Virus record (IMG/VR): IMGVR_UViG_3300006100_000054
Coordinates: 1 to 30,180 of that record
Source of the DNA: a virus
Length of the DNA: 30,180 nt
Strand: one strand, 5' to 3'
Below, piece after piece: positions 1-8,219 of this stretch (the stretch's first letter is position 1; every line of letters starts with the position of its first letter). Position numbers and translations under genes: made by a program. A model generated the notes under the pieces. That model did not search any database. It saw only the letters and a program-made list of their open reading frames with translations, and was not told the DNA's origin.

Positions 1-1
1 A

Positions 2-877
2 TTAGGCAACATCTGTAACTTAAAATGCCGTATCTGTGGGTCGTGGTCGTCGAGCAGTTGGGCTACAGAAGAAATGAATTACCTACCGCCAGGCGAGGAT
101 AAGAAGTCACACATTGCCTATACCTGGTTACGGCAAGGTGCTTGGCCACGCAAGACAACAACATTCTGGGATAATATGCGAGCCCTGTTGCCCAATATCA
201 AGTACTTTGAGTTTACAGGTGGCGAGCCTTGGATGATCCAGGAACACTTTGATCTACTACAATATGCTGTGGATCAAGGACATAGTCGCAATATTGATAT
301 ACATTATAATACCAATGGAACACAATCACCGGATCACGAAGAAATTTGGAAACACTTTGGGCGTGTCGACATTGCTTTTAGTATTGACAATGTAGGCGAT
401 CGTTTTGAATACGAACGCTTTGGCGCCAGCTGGACAACTGTAAACGAAACAATTGATCGTACTCACGCAATGAAAGCCTCTACTTGCCCAAATATTACTA
501 CTCAATTATGTTTTACTATTAACATACAAAATGTCTATTATTTAGATGAACTACTGGCCTGGGCGGATACTAAGAATTTTGGTAGTGTACACTTTAATAT
601 GTTACACAGTCCCGAAGTTATGAATATACAGAATATGACACCCCGAGCACAAGAGTTAGTCTTAACAAAATTAAAAAATACTCAATGGGCCAACAGCCAC
701 TATCAACAAGAAATTGATAATGTAATTAAATTTATTGAATTAGGCGCAGGCAACGAGGGAGTTGAGTTCCGTAGACGTATGAAGGAAACTGATGCATATC
801 GTCATCAAGATTTCAGAGATACACACCCTGAAATAGCCGAGGCCATGGGTTATGCCGCAGATACAAGTAACATTTAA
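2..877 (+). CDS. Radical SAM enzyme, twitch/SPASM type (5' end outside window)
   Basis: The reading frame is open from the window edge, so the true start lies upstream; the ATG at 74 is only an internal methionine. The visible protein opens with CNLKCRIC, the CX3CX2C triad (Cys codons at 14, 26 and 35) that holds the 4Fe-4S cluster cleaving S-adenosylmethionine. It is followed by the GGEP motif that contacts the SAM amino group and by SIDN, a typical core-barrel strand. This is the catalytic half of a twitch-type radical SAM protein; the N-terminal auxiliary-cluster half expected from the two relatives downstream would lie outside the window. Its end overlaps the next gene by 26 bases, so it is the first visible gene of a coupled string. 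The substrate is unknown. The family call is firm; any reaction would be a guess. Confidence 0.88.
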   Translation, partial: LGNICNLKCRICGSWSSSSWATEEMNYLPPGEDKKSHIAYTWLRQGAWPRKTTTFWDNMRALLPNIKYFEFTGGEPWMIQEHFDLLQYAVDQGHSRNIDIHYNTNGTQSPDHEEIWKHFGRVDIAFSIDNVGDRFEYERFGASWTTVNETIDRTHAMKASTCPNITTQLCFTINIQNVYYLDELLAWADTKNFGSVHFNMLHSPEVMNIQNMTPRAQELVLTKLKNTQWANSHYQQEIDNVIKFIELGAGNEGVEFRRRMKETDAYRHQDFRDTHPEIAEAMGYAADTSNI

Positions 878-1640
878 AGATTGCCCTACGTTAGAATTAG
901 ACATTGCCGAAACAGCGGTAGGCTATAGCTATGCCAACTTAATTAAATCTAACTACGAACAAGAGTTTCCTATATTTAGGGACAGGCCCAAATACACAGT
1001 TGAATATATGTTGGAGTTAGCAAGAGAAGCTAAACTAAAACTTGGATGGTCTTGGGAATTTGATCATTATGATGTTGGTGTAACTGCTTTACTACACAAA
1101 GACTTAGAAGAATTATTGGCCAATGGGTTTGATCGTGTACCAGCTGAATTAGATCATTTGTTACACGAGTTACACTATTGTTTACATTTAATACAGTTTG
1201 GACAAAAACAAAAAAGAGATGCTTGGTTGCAAATAGAATGGTTTAATGATGCAGGATTTGAATTACCTGGCACAGATCTTTTCCAGCACACACTAAAATT
1301 TGGCGACTTACGATTACAAAATCCCTATGTAGGGCATGGACCGTTACAAATATTTTTAGAAAAAGATTATACAAATATTTCACAAACTTGTAAATTTCAT
1401 GATTTTGTACGCCCAGGCATTAATATAGTAATTGCCAATTTTGATAAACCTGTTGACGTTGACGCAATTATTTCAGCATTTAAAGATCATGCACCTGAGT
1501 TTGTTGAAGAGCATACAGAAGAAAAAATTATTAGTTATATTGGATACCCTGTGATTGGTCGTGTAGCAAATTTAGATGCATTAGTTGCGGTTGCTAATGC
1601 GCCCGTATTAAATTTAGAAAGTATTACATTCAATGGTTGA
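852..1640 (+). CDS. Unknown protein, radical SAM partner type A
   Basis: No named domain is recognised in these 262 residues. The middle (about residues 75-115) carries LLHKDLEELL followed by a His/Leu-rich helix (LDHLLHELHYCLH), and a glycine-rich segment with LKFGDLRL follows near residue 150. The same order of features (LHNHFERL, then LNNICHEME, then a G-L-L-VG segment and FRDE) occurs in the protein at 4111, so the two look like distant homologues. The gene sits between two radical SAM genes, overlapping the first by 26 bases and the second by 8, which suggests co-translation and shared function. It could be a substrate-binding partner or a second enzyme of the pathway; the sequence does not decide. 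GAGG about nine bases before the ATG supports the start. Confidence 0.8.
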   Translation: MPQIQVTFKDCPTLELDIAETAVGYSYANLIKSNYEQEFPIFRDRPKYTVEYMLELAREAKLKLGWSWEFDHYDVGVTALLHKDLEELLANGFDRVPAELDHLLHELHYCLHLIQFGQKQKRDAWLQIEWFNDAGFELPGTDLFQHTLKFGDLRLQNPYVGHGPLQIFLEKDYTNISQTCKFHDFVRPGINIVIANFDKPVDVDAIISAFKDHAPEFVEEHTEEKIISYIGYPVIGRVANLDALVAVANAPVLNLESITFNG

Positions 1641-2838
1641 TAACTTAAAGTTATACGTACTCGAAGAAGATTATAATATGATGGCCGGAGCCGACTGGCC
1701 AAGTTTTCGCGATTATTTAAATGGCGCTGTTGGCAAAAACCCAACCATACAAAAAGAATTAGATAAATTTACTGAAGAACAAATAGCATTAGGCCCTAAA
1801 AAAGTTTTTAATGTAACCTGGACTACCAAATACCGACCAACAAATTTTGACGACCCTGACCACGACTTAGTTTATAAACGACAGGCATTTAATTTGCCCA
1901 GTGTTAAAACAGGAATAAAACATCGTTGCTATGTGCCATTTACAAATGTAACAGTTGACGTAAATGGCAGAGTATTTGTCTGCCACTGTGATGGATTCGT
2001 GCCTTTCCCTGTGGGACATATTATGGATTTTCATAGTTTTGATGAAATTTTTTCAAGTCCCAAGGCTGTGGAAATTCAAGAATCTATTGCATCCGGTGAG
2101 TATAATTTTTGTGCAGTAGATCAGTGCGGTATGCGATATGCCCCAGGCAATGTAATAACACCTTTGTCCTTATACATACAAATTGATATAAGCTGTAATA
2201 TTACTTGCCCAAGCTGTAGAGAACATATGGTCTTTATCAAAGATGAGCAAATTATTGATGGGTATTTTGTCTGGACCGAACGAATGAAAGAGTGGATTGC
2301 TAAATCAGATAAACCTGTACGAGTAGAATTAGCCGGCGGTGATCCTTTTGCAAGTCTTTTGTACAAGCGTGTGATTGATTCTTACGCAGAGTTATCAACA
2401 ATTAATTTTAGCATTAAAACAAATGCTTTGTTAATGAAAAAGAATTCTGAAACAATTGATAAAATAAAAGACAAAACAGTCTTTAGTATTAGCATAGATG
2501 CAGCTACAAAGGAAACTTATGAAATAGTTAGACGTGGCGGAGACTGGGATCAACTGATATCTAATTTAGAATATTTTTTAACTTTGAATAAAACAGCATT
2601 AGGCAATTTTGTAATACAACGAGCCAATTATAAAGAATGCATAGACTTTGTAAAGTTCTGCCGTCAATATAAACTAATACCAAATTTTACAGCTTTACAA
2701 GATTGGGGCACATGGCACAACTTTGATGAGCAATGTGTACATATTCCAAGTTCACCTCACTACGAAGAATTTAAAGAAATTTTTAAAAACAAAATTTTTA
2801 AAACAGTCAATTTAAGTTCTATTAAGGCATGGCTATGA
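1633..2838 (+). CDS. Radical SAM protein with N-terminal SPASM-like cluster domain
   Basis: This 401-residue protein has the radical SAM triad CNITCPSC at residues 188-195 and an AGGD motif near 234-237 in the place of the usual GGE. Before the core, at residues 99-165, lies a SPASM/twitch-like auxiliary iron-sulfur region: Cys99, the CHCDG motif at 117-121 after a DVNGRVFVC strand, and CAVDQCG at 160-166. SPASM domains are normally C-terminal, so the order here is reversed, as in the gene at 2835. It overlaps the upstream unknown by 8 bases and the next radical SAM gene by an ATGA. No clear ribosome site precedes the ATG at 1633, consistent with translational coupling. Such enzymes modify peptides, proteins or small molecules by radical chemistry; the substrate here is unknown. 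Confidence 0.87.
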   Translation: MVDNLKLYVLEEDYNMMAGADWPSFRDYLNGAVGKNPTIQKELDKFTEEQIALGPKKVFNVTWTTKYRPTNFDDPDHDLVYKRQAFNLPSVKTGIKHRCYVPFTNVTVDVNGRVFVCHCDGFVPFPVGHIMDFHSFDEIFSSPKAVEIQESIASGEYNFCAVDQCGMRYAPGNVITPLSLYIQIDISCNITCPSCREHMVFIKDEQIIDGYFVWTERMKEWIAKSDKPVRVELAGGDPFASLLYKRVIDSYAELSTINFSIKTNALLMKKNSETIDKIKDKTVFSISIDAATKETYEIVRRGGDWDQLISNLEYFLTLNKTALGNFVIQRANYKECIDFVKFCRQYKLIPNFTALQDWGTWHNFDEQCVHIPSSPHYEEFKEIFKNKIFKTVNLSSIKAWL

Positions 2839-4127
2839 CAAAACCCGATACCTTATGTATGGCACCCTGGACGCATACTTACCTTAGTCCACAGACTGAG
2901 CGCCGTATGTGTTGTGCAAGTAGAGAACCTGCACAAAACTTTGAACAGTATATAGACACAGCAAGTGGCACAGGTAAGTATATACCTATTACATTAGACG
3001 AACATTGGAACTCAGATCATATGCGGTCAGTACGTCGGCGCATGATGGCAGGTGAAACACTACCCGAATGTGATGTATGCAATAGTAAGTTATTAAACAC
3101 CGACGTTTACCGTAGTTATTTTAACCAGCTGTTTGGGCATAAGTACTTAGATGCAATGGCAATGACAGATGTTACGGGTTTTACTACAATGAAACCTGTG
3201 TCGTGGGATTATCGCTTTAGTAATCTCTGTAACTTTAAATGCCGTATGTGTGGCGATATGTTGTCCAGCGCCTGGGAAAGTGAACAACGTCAGCATCAAA
3301 TGATTGACTGGACTAATCCAAAAAACAATTGGATGAAGCCCGAAGTAAAGAAAGAAATTGAACAGTTCCAAGACACGCAAATTGAACAAGAGTTTGCCGA
3401 CGCAGTAGAGGAACATCGAGTAGAAGAAGTGTACTGGGTAGGTGGCGAGCCGTTGATGTATGAACAGCATTGGCGGTATATGAAACGTATTGTTGAATTA
3501 GGAGATGGTCCAAATGTTTACGCTCGATATAACACAAATCTTAGTCGTGTTAATTATAGGGGCATTAATCTCTATCGTGACATTTTGGCTGGGCTTCGAG
3601 ACTGGCAAATCTGTGCAAGCATCGATGGTACGGGCCGAATTGGAGAGTATATTCGATCAGGTCTTAATTTTGATGAATGGCTTAAGAACTTCACTGAAGG
3701 AATTACGTACAGCAAACACAGCCGCCAAGTCCGTATGGACTTCACTCTTACTACACCAGGACTCTTTGAAGTACAAAAGATACAAGAACTCGCGAAAACT
3801 CTCGGAGTAGACGTATTAGCCAAAGTAGTTTTTAGTTTTTCCCCGGATATCATTATGTCTCCGCTGGCACTACCTAAGTCGGTATTACACCCTTGGGTAG
3901 ACGAAATAGTTGCCGGCTTAGAACCTGGCGCCCTGCGCGACATAATGGTCCAACTTAAAACCCGTCCCACGTTTGCTGAACAATGGCCCGACACATATCA
4001 ATCAGGTCTGCAACGTGGCAAACAACGCATCTTACGACTTGAACAAATCCGAAATGATCAGTATACTATGCGTGATATACTTGCAGAAAGATCCGAAGCA
4101 TTAGAATGGTATGACTCAATCAGTTAA
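2835..4127 (+). CDS. Twitch-domain radical SAM protein
   Basis: A 430-residue radical SAM enzyme. The triad CNFKCRMC lies at residues 132-139 and GGEP at 203-206. The N-terminal 85 residues carry extra cysteines (Cys8 in LCMAPWTH, Cys26-Cys27, and CDVC at 79-82), the usual signature of the twitch auxiliary cluster in this phage-associated family. An in-frame ATG lies six bases upstream at 2829, but the AAGG at 2824-2827 is one base from that codon and seven from the ATG at 2835, and the latter forms an ATGA overlap with the previous stop. I therefore start it at 2835. It overlaps the next unknown gene by 17 bases. It is probably a paralogue of the first two radical SAM genes, acting on the same or successive substrates. 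Confidence 0.9.
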   Translation: MTKPDTLCMAPWTHTYLSPQTERRMCCASREPAQNFEQYIDTASGTGKYIPITLDEHWNSDHMRSVRRRMMAGETLPECDVCNSKLLNTDVYRSYFNQLFGHKYLDAMAMTDVTGFTTMKPVSWDYRFSNLCNFKCRMCGDMLSSAWESEQRQHQMIDWTNPKNNWMKPEVKKEIEQFQDTQIEQEFADAVEEHRVEEVYWVGGEPLMYEQHWRYMKRIVELGDGPNVYARYNTNLSRVNYRGINLYRDILAGLRDWQICASIDGTGRIGEYIRSGLNFDEWLKNFTEGITYSKHSRQVRMDFTLTTPGLFEVQKIQELAKTLGVDVLAKVVFSFSPDIIMSPLALPKSVLHPWVDEIVAGLEPGALRDIMVQLKTRPTFAEQWPDTYQSGLQRGKQRILRLEQIRNDQYTMRDILAERSEALEWYDSIS

Positions 4128-5193
4128 AATAATATTAAGAAATCCACTGAATTATCGTGATCAAATTGATTATACAATCAATGTATTTGACCACGAACTT
4201 GGTGCTGACTGGACTCAAGCACTTGCGGAGTTACTGCAATCTGGGAACCTGTTAGAAAAGAATTTCTGTTTCATGGGATTTCCTAAAACAGCACGTACAT
4301 TAGAATATCTATGTAACGAACTTAACCAACACGTTCAAACAATTAATAACTTTTTTACAGATTATCAAATTGAAGAAACATTTACACCAGACAATGTAGT
4401 TGGATTTGACTGGGCCGACAATGGCGTTAACCATGAGATAATGAACCGACTACACAATCACTTTGAGCGACTACAAGGTACAGTATGGGGGCTAAGTGAT
4501 TGGTATAAACGTGCAGACTATGAAACCAAATATGCAATTCGTCAATTGAACAATATATGTCATGAGATGGAAAATTTAATTCTCAGTCGACGCAAATTGT
4601 CAACTGACCCATATTGGGTACGTCCAAGCCAAATTACTACTTTTTTAAATGCTCGTCGTTACGATTTAAAAGACACACATCGTCAAGGATTTTTAACCAA
4701 CGGTTATGATCGTGTCTTGGGTGGTGTTTATATGCACTGGACACAAATAGGTAAGACCTTATACGAAGTATTCCGTGATGAAGGTGCACCTGAGCTAACA
4801 GAAACAGTATGCGAAGCTATTACTGAGTTACGTTATTATAGCGGAGAGTTTGATGTTGAATGGGGCAACAATATTACCCTGGGTGGCGGACATTTCTGGC
4901 ACGATAAAGAGCAGTCAGCATTCCGTGAATGGTTGGTTAACAACAATCGCGATCCCGCAGATCCTAAGCTGAGTTTAGGATACTTGCCATTGGGTCAGAT
5001 TGACTTAACTGGCAGTTTTGGTACAACAGATTATAAAACTATTTGGGACACACTAAGCAGTCACTTAGACATATATAGAATAGAAGTAGATGGAGTATCA
5101 GCTGAGTTTGACTACTGCTGGTCCGACGCTACATATAAGCAAATGCAAATAGACATGATGAGGCCAGGATATGATTATAGTAGCCGGGGGTGA
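4111..5193 (+). CDS. Unknown protein, radical SAM partner type B
   Basis: These 360 residues match no named family that I recognise. A helical middle part carries LHNHFERLQG, a tyrosine/aspartate stretch and LNNICHEME (about residues 112-153). Then come FLNARRYDL, a GGVYMHWTQIG segment and FRDEGAPEL. The C-terminal third adds HFWHDKEQSAFREWL and an acidic tail. The order of motifs mirrors the shorter protein at 852, pointing to a shared family in which this copy has about 100 additional residues. I recall similar proteins next to twitch radical SAM genes in marine phage contigs, which fits its position directly after the third radical SAM gene with a 17-base overlap. It overlaps the SGNH-like gene downstream by 23 bases. 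Function unknown. Confidence 0.8.
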   Translation: MTQSVKIILRNPLNYRDQIDYTINVFDHELGADWTQALAELLQSGNLLEKNFCFMGFPKTARTLEYLCNELNQHVQTINNFFTDYQIEETFTPDNVVGFDWADNGVNHEIMNRLHNHFERLQGTVWGLSDWYKRADYETKYAIRQLNNICHEMENLILSRRKLSTDPYWVRPSQITTFLNARRYDLKDTHRQGFLTNGYDRVLGGVYMHWTQIGKTLYEVFRDEGAPELTETVCEAITELRYYSGEFDVEWGNNITLGGGHFWHDKEQSAFREWLVNNNRDPADPKLSLGYLPLGQIDLTGSFGTTDYKTIWDTLSSHLDIYRIEVDGVSAEFDYCWSDATYKQMQIDMMRPGYDYSSRG

Positions 5194-6007
5194 TAGTTTT
5201 GTCTATGGTAGCGAACTATCAGATTGCGATACGTTTAAAGGCGCTCGTGGTAAAAATTTTAAATATAGTCTAAAAACATTTACGGCATTGGTATCTGCAG
5301 ACTACGATTATGAATGCGTAGCCTGGCCTGGCTATGGAAATGATTCTATAGCACGTAGAGTTATCGCCGAGTGTGAGTCTATATTTCCTGAACGTCCAGT
5401 GGTTATTGTAAGTTGGACATTCCCGGGCAGATATGAATTTAGATTTAATTATAGTACCAATCAGATAAACAGTCCGTGGCATACTATTACTCCCTGGACT
5501 GTAAACACTATCGATGCTATTAAAAAAGAATATGCAACCTTTGATGAAAAAACATTAACAGACCAAATAGCCGCATTAGATCGTGCTCAAAAAACTGGAG
5601 TAGCGGATTTTGCTGACACATTCTATCGTCACGTTGGCAATAATGAATACTGGGAAATATATTCTTCACTTAAAGAAATTGTTTATCTGCAAAACTATTT
5701 AAAAACAAATAATATACCATATTTGTTTACCTGTGCTGACAACAGTATATGGTACAATAATACCATTGACAGAGCCGACAACATTATACATAGCCTAACA
5801 GAACAAATACGCAGAGATCAAGAAAATTGGTTTTGGTTCCCAGCTGGAATAAATCCACAGGATACGCAAAGCCCAAGAGGTTTTTATCAGTGGGCCATAG
5901 AGAATAAATACCCAGTAGGAACAACACATCCATTAGATGAAGCACATCAGGCAGCAGCCAAATTAATACAAGGAAAATTCAATGAGTTGGTTAAGAAATC
6001 TGTATAA
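5171..6007 (+). CDS. SGNH-hydrolase-like protein (1)
   Basis: The 278-residue protein begins with a strand and AGGDSFVYG, the GDS block of SGNH/GDSL hydrolases with a candidate catalytic Ser9. The C-terminus carries THPLDEAH (residues 252-259), matching the Asp/His block that completes the triad. Between them, VSWTFPGRYEF occupies the place where the next SGNH-like gene has CAWTDVARLDL, so the two are paralogues. Such enzymes remove acyl groups from sugars or lipids, or in some branches add them; no signal peptide or membrane segment is seen, so it probably acts in the cytoplasm or on the virion. It overlaps the upstream gene by 23 bases and the following 33-codon gene by 26. A role in trimming or transferring an acyl group in the same pathway is inference. 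Confidence 0.82.
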   Translation: MIIVAGGDSFVYGSELSDCDTFKGARGKNFKYSLKTFTALVSADYDYECVAWPGYGNDSIARRVIAECESIFPERPVVIVSWTFPGRYEFRFNYSTNQINSPWHTITPWTVNTIDAIKKEYATFDEKTLTDQIAALDRAQKTGVADFADTFYRHVGNNEYWEIYSSLKEIVYLQNYLKTNNIPYLFTCADNSIWYNNTIDRADNIIHSLTEQIRRDQENWFWFPAGINPQDTQSPRGFYQWAIENKYPVGTTHPLDEAHQAAAKLIQGKFNELVKKSV

Positions 6008-6083
6008 CAGAATCAAGCTGGAAATCCAATACCGTAAAAAATTAAAAGAACTACGTAAACGAGATCCATTTATCTATAAATGA
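5982..6083 (+). CDS. 33-residue basic protein
   Basis: A very short gene bridging the two SGNH-like genes. It starts with ATG AGT TGG inside the end of the upstream gene and its stop forms an ATGA overlap with the next start. The product is strongly basic, with NRIKLEIQYRKKLKELRKRD in the middle and the ending DPFIYK. I recall short phage proteins with a very similar RKKLKEL-KRDPFIY ending in marine phage genomes, so it is probably a true conserved micro-gene and not a chance ORF. A single amphipathic basic helix fits nucleic-acid or protein binding. No function is known to me. Confidence 0.7.
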   Translation: MSWLRNLYNRIKLEIQYRKKLKELRKRDPFIYK

Positions 6084-6772
6084 AAACAATATTGGCCATT
6101 GGTGACAGTTACACCTATGGAGCAGAATTACCCGACGCCGGCCACGAAAGAGGCAACGATGGATTTTTTGTTTACAATAATCCAAGCCAATTTGCCTGGC
6201 CACAGGTATTAGCTAATAAATTAGATTCTTCGGTTACCAATTTGGGATTACCCGGGGGAAGCAATGATAGGATCTTTAGAGTTACCATAGATACCCTAAT
6301 CCAAAATACATACGATTTAGTCATATGCGCTTGGACAGATGTAGCAAGACTGGATTTGGTATTTAACGGACAAGAGCTTCCGGTAACTGCTACCAGCAGT
6401 TGGCATCACAGACAATTTAAATGGTTACCAGAATATTTTGCTCAACACTATGAAGATCGACATGCTACCCAAAGTTGGTTAGTTAAACTGTTAGCACTAC
6501 AAGAATATCTTAAAGGTCGCAATCAACGGTACATTTTTGTTAATATGCAGAGTAACTGGGATTGGGCAAATGATTTAACAAAACTCGATCTTGCTCATTA
6601 TTTAGATCAAGTTGATAGCCAATACTTTTTAGGTTGGAACACCGGAGAAGGAATGACTTGTTGGCAAGGTGATTGTGTTAAAGGACCCGCAGGACATCCA
6701 CTGGAACTTGGACACGAACGAATAGCAGATAAAATTTATGAACATATTGGGAATCTCGGCTGGCTTTCATGA
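6080..6772 (+). CDS. SGNH-hydrolase-like protein (2)
   Basis: A 230-residue relative of the gene at 5171. The N-terminus has IGDSYTYGAEL (candidate Ser10) and the C-terminus GHPLELGHERIA (His206 and His212 region). The middle block CAWTDVARLDLVF corresponds to VSWTFPGRYEF in the first copy. No export signal is visible. The start codon overlaps the stop of the 33-residue gene (ATGA), and the end overlaps the carbamoyltransferase by 35 bases, so the set is tightly coupled. The family hydrolyses or transfers ester-linked groups; in this cluster it may act on a carbohydrate or on the radical SAM product. The strand order GDS...D/H supports an active enzyme, although the Asn/Gly blocks II and III are hard to place by eye. 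Confidence 0.82.
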   Translation: MKTILAIGDSYTYGAELPDAGHERGNDGFFVYNNPSQFAWPQVLANKLDSSVTNLGLPGGSNDRIFRVTIDTLIQNTYDLVICAWTDVARLDLVFNGQELPVTATSSWHHRQFKWLPEYFAQHYEDRHATQSWLVKLLALQEYLKGRNQRYIFVNMQSNWDWANDLTKLDLAHYLDQVDSQYFLGWNTGEGMTCWQGDCVKGPAGHPLELGHERIADKIYEHIGNLGWLS

Positions 6773-8219
6773 CGCTGCCGCTACAGTAATCAACAATCAA
6801 GGCGATATCTTGTATGCTGGACACGCAGAGCGTTACAGCAAAATTAAGAACGATCCTGATCTACATCGAGAAATGTTTTTTGATTTAGCACGTGGTCGTC
6901 ACATTGATCATATTGCTTACTATGAAACTCCTTGGAAGAAACAACTACGCCAGCTATATTCAGGACAGGGCGTAGAGTGGAACAAGTTAACTACCGGCCA
7001 GGTACTTAACAAACAGTTACAGGGATTCTTTACAGGTGTTCCTGTTACAACACATAATCATCACCTAAGCCATGCCGCAGCAGGATTTCAAACCAGCCCC
7101 TACGATCGAGCCACAGTAGTAGTTATTGACGCTATTGGTGAATTTGATACAGTAAGTATCTGGGGTGCTCACTACGACAATGGAGTTGCTCGGTATCACC
7201 GGCTATGGGGACAACGATATCCTCACAGTATCGGATTGTTTTATAGTGCTATGACCAAACGTATTGGACTTAAACCCATGGAAGATGAATATATCCTTAT
7301 GGGCATGAGTGCCTACGGTAGAGATTGGAAACAAAGCGACATATTAGAAAACGACTTTGTTGAAGAATTATACGATGTAAAATTTAAACAAAATTTACAT
7401 CTTGGAGTTGACAATACCTACATGAGTCACGTTAGCCAAGAAGATATTGCCATTGGTGCCCAGGCACTTGCAGAAAAATTAATTTATAATGTAATGGTTC
7501 GTGCCAAGTGTTTTGGCTGGAGCCGCAATTTGGTATACATGGGAGGGGTAGCACTTAACTGCCTTGCTAATAGAAACTTAGGAGACTATTTTGATAATAT
7601 ATGGATTATGCCTAATCCTGGCGATGCTGGTAGTAGCCTTGGCGCCGCCGCTTTGGTTTATGGCGGCCGTCTTAACTGGCGCGATGCTTATCTGGGCCAC
7701 TGCATTCCTGGTCCTTACCCTGTTAACTCTGCCCTGGATCATTTACTTAGTGATCGCATTGTGGGTGTTGCATCTGGTGCTGCCGAGTTTGGACCGAGAG
7801 CCTTAGGCAATCGTAGTTTGTTAGCAGACCCACGTGGCAATGATATAAAGGATAAAGTAAATGAAATCAAACGCAGACAAAAGTTTCGACCCTTTGCACC
7901 GGTTATTCTGGAGGAGTATGTTGATCAGTATTTTGATCTCCCTGATGGTTGGAGTGACAGTAGGTATATGCAAATCGTCGGTTATTGTAGGAATCCTGAG
8001 TTATTTCCTGCTATTACCCATGTTGATGGTACCAGTAGGATACAGACTGTACCAGCTGATGGATCAGGAATCAGAGAATTATTAGAAAAGTGGTATGTAA
8101 TGACTGGCTGTCCAATGTTATTGAACACCTCATTAAACATTCGTGGAGAGCCAATGGTTAACGATCGTGCAGATGCCGATCGCTTTGAAAAATTATATAA
8201 TGTAAAGGTGGTATCATGA
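6738..8219 (+). CDS. O-carbamoyltransferase, NodU/CmcH family
   Basis: The 493-residue protein starts with NILGISAGFHDAA, the standard opening of this family, which fixes the start despite the lack of a ribosome site. The N-terminal Kae1/ASKHA-like domain contains HNHHLSHAAAGF (residues about 104-115), whose histidines bind the metal, and the C-terminal YrdC-like domain carries EFGPRALGNRSLL near residue 350. Together they make carbamoyl-adenylate from carbamoyl phosphate and ATP and pass the carbamoyl group to a hydroxyl, usually of a sugar or antibiotic. Length and motifs are complete, so activity is likely. It overlaps the SGNH-like gene by 35 bases and the next gene by ATGA. The acceptor is presumably the product made by the neighbouring enzymes, which is inference. 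Confidence 0.93.
   Translation: MNILGISAGFHDAAATVINNQGDILYAGHAERYSKIKNDPDLHREMFFDLARGRHIDHIAYYETPWKKQLRQLYSGQGVEWNKLTTGQVLNKQLQGFFTGVPVTTHNHHLSHAAAGFQTSPYDRATVVVIDAIGEFDTVSIWGAHYDNGVARYHRLWGQRYPHSIGLFYSAMTKRIGLKPMEDEYILMGMSAYGRDWKQSDILENDFVEELYDVKFKQNLHLGVDNTYMSHVSQEDIAIGAQALAEKLIYNVMVRAKCFGWSRNLVYMGGVALNCLANRNLGDYFDNIWIMPNPGDAGSSLGAAALVYGGRLNWRDAYLGHCIPGPYPVNSALDHLLSDRIVGVASGAAEFGPRALGNRSLLADPRGNDIKDKVNEIKRRQKFRPFAPVILEEYVDQYFDLPDGWSDSRYMQIVGYCRNPELFPAITHVDGTSRIQTVPADGSGIRELLEKWYVMTGCPMLLNTSLNIRGEPMVNDRADADRFEKLYNVKVVS

Noticed and set aside
74-877. Treating the ATG at 74 as the start of the first radical SAM gene
   Set aside because: The codons before it in the same frame encode the CX3CX2C triad, which is essential to the enzyme. 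The gene therefore continues past the window edge.
3505-3810. Plus-strand ORF of 101 codons with a convincing membrane helix and coiled-coil look
   Set aside because: It lies wholly inside the third radical SAM gene in another frame. That frame carries the conserved core of a recognised family there (the ASIDG strand), and no independent start signal supports the alternative.
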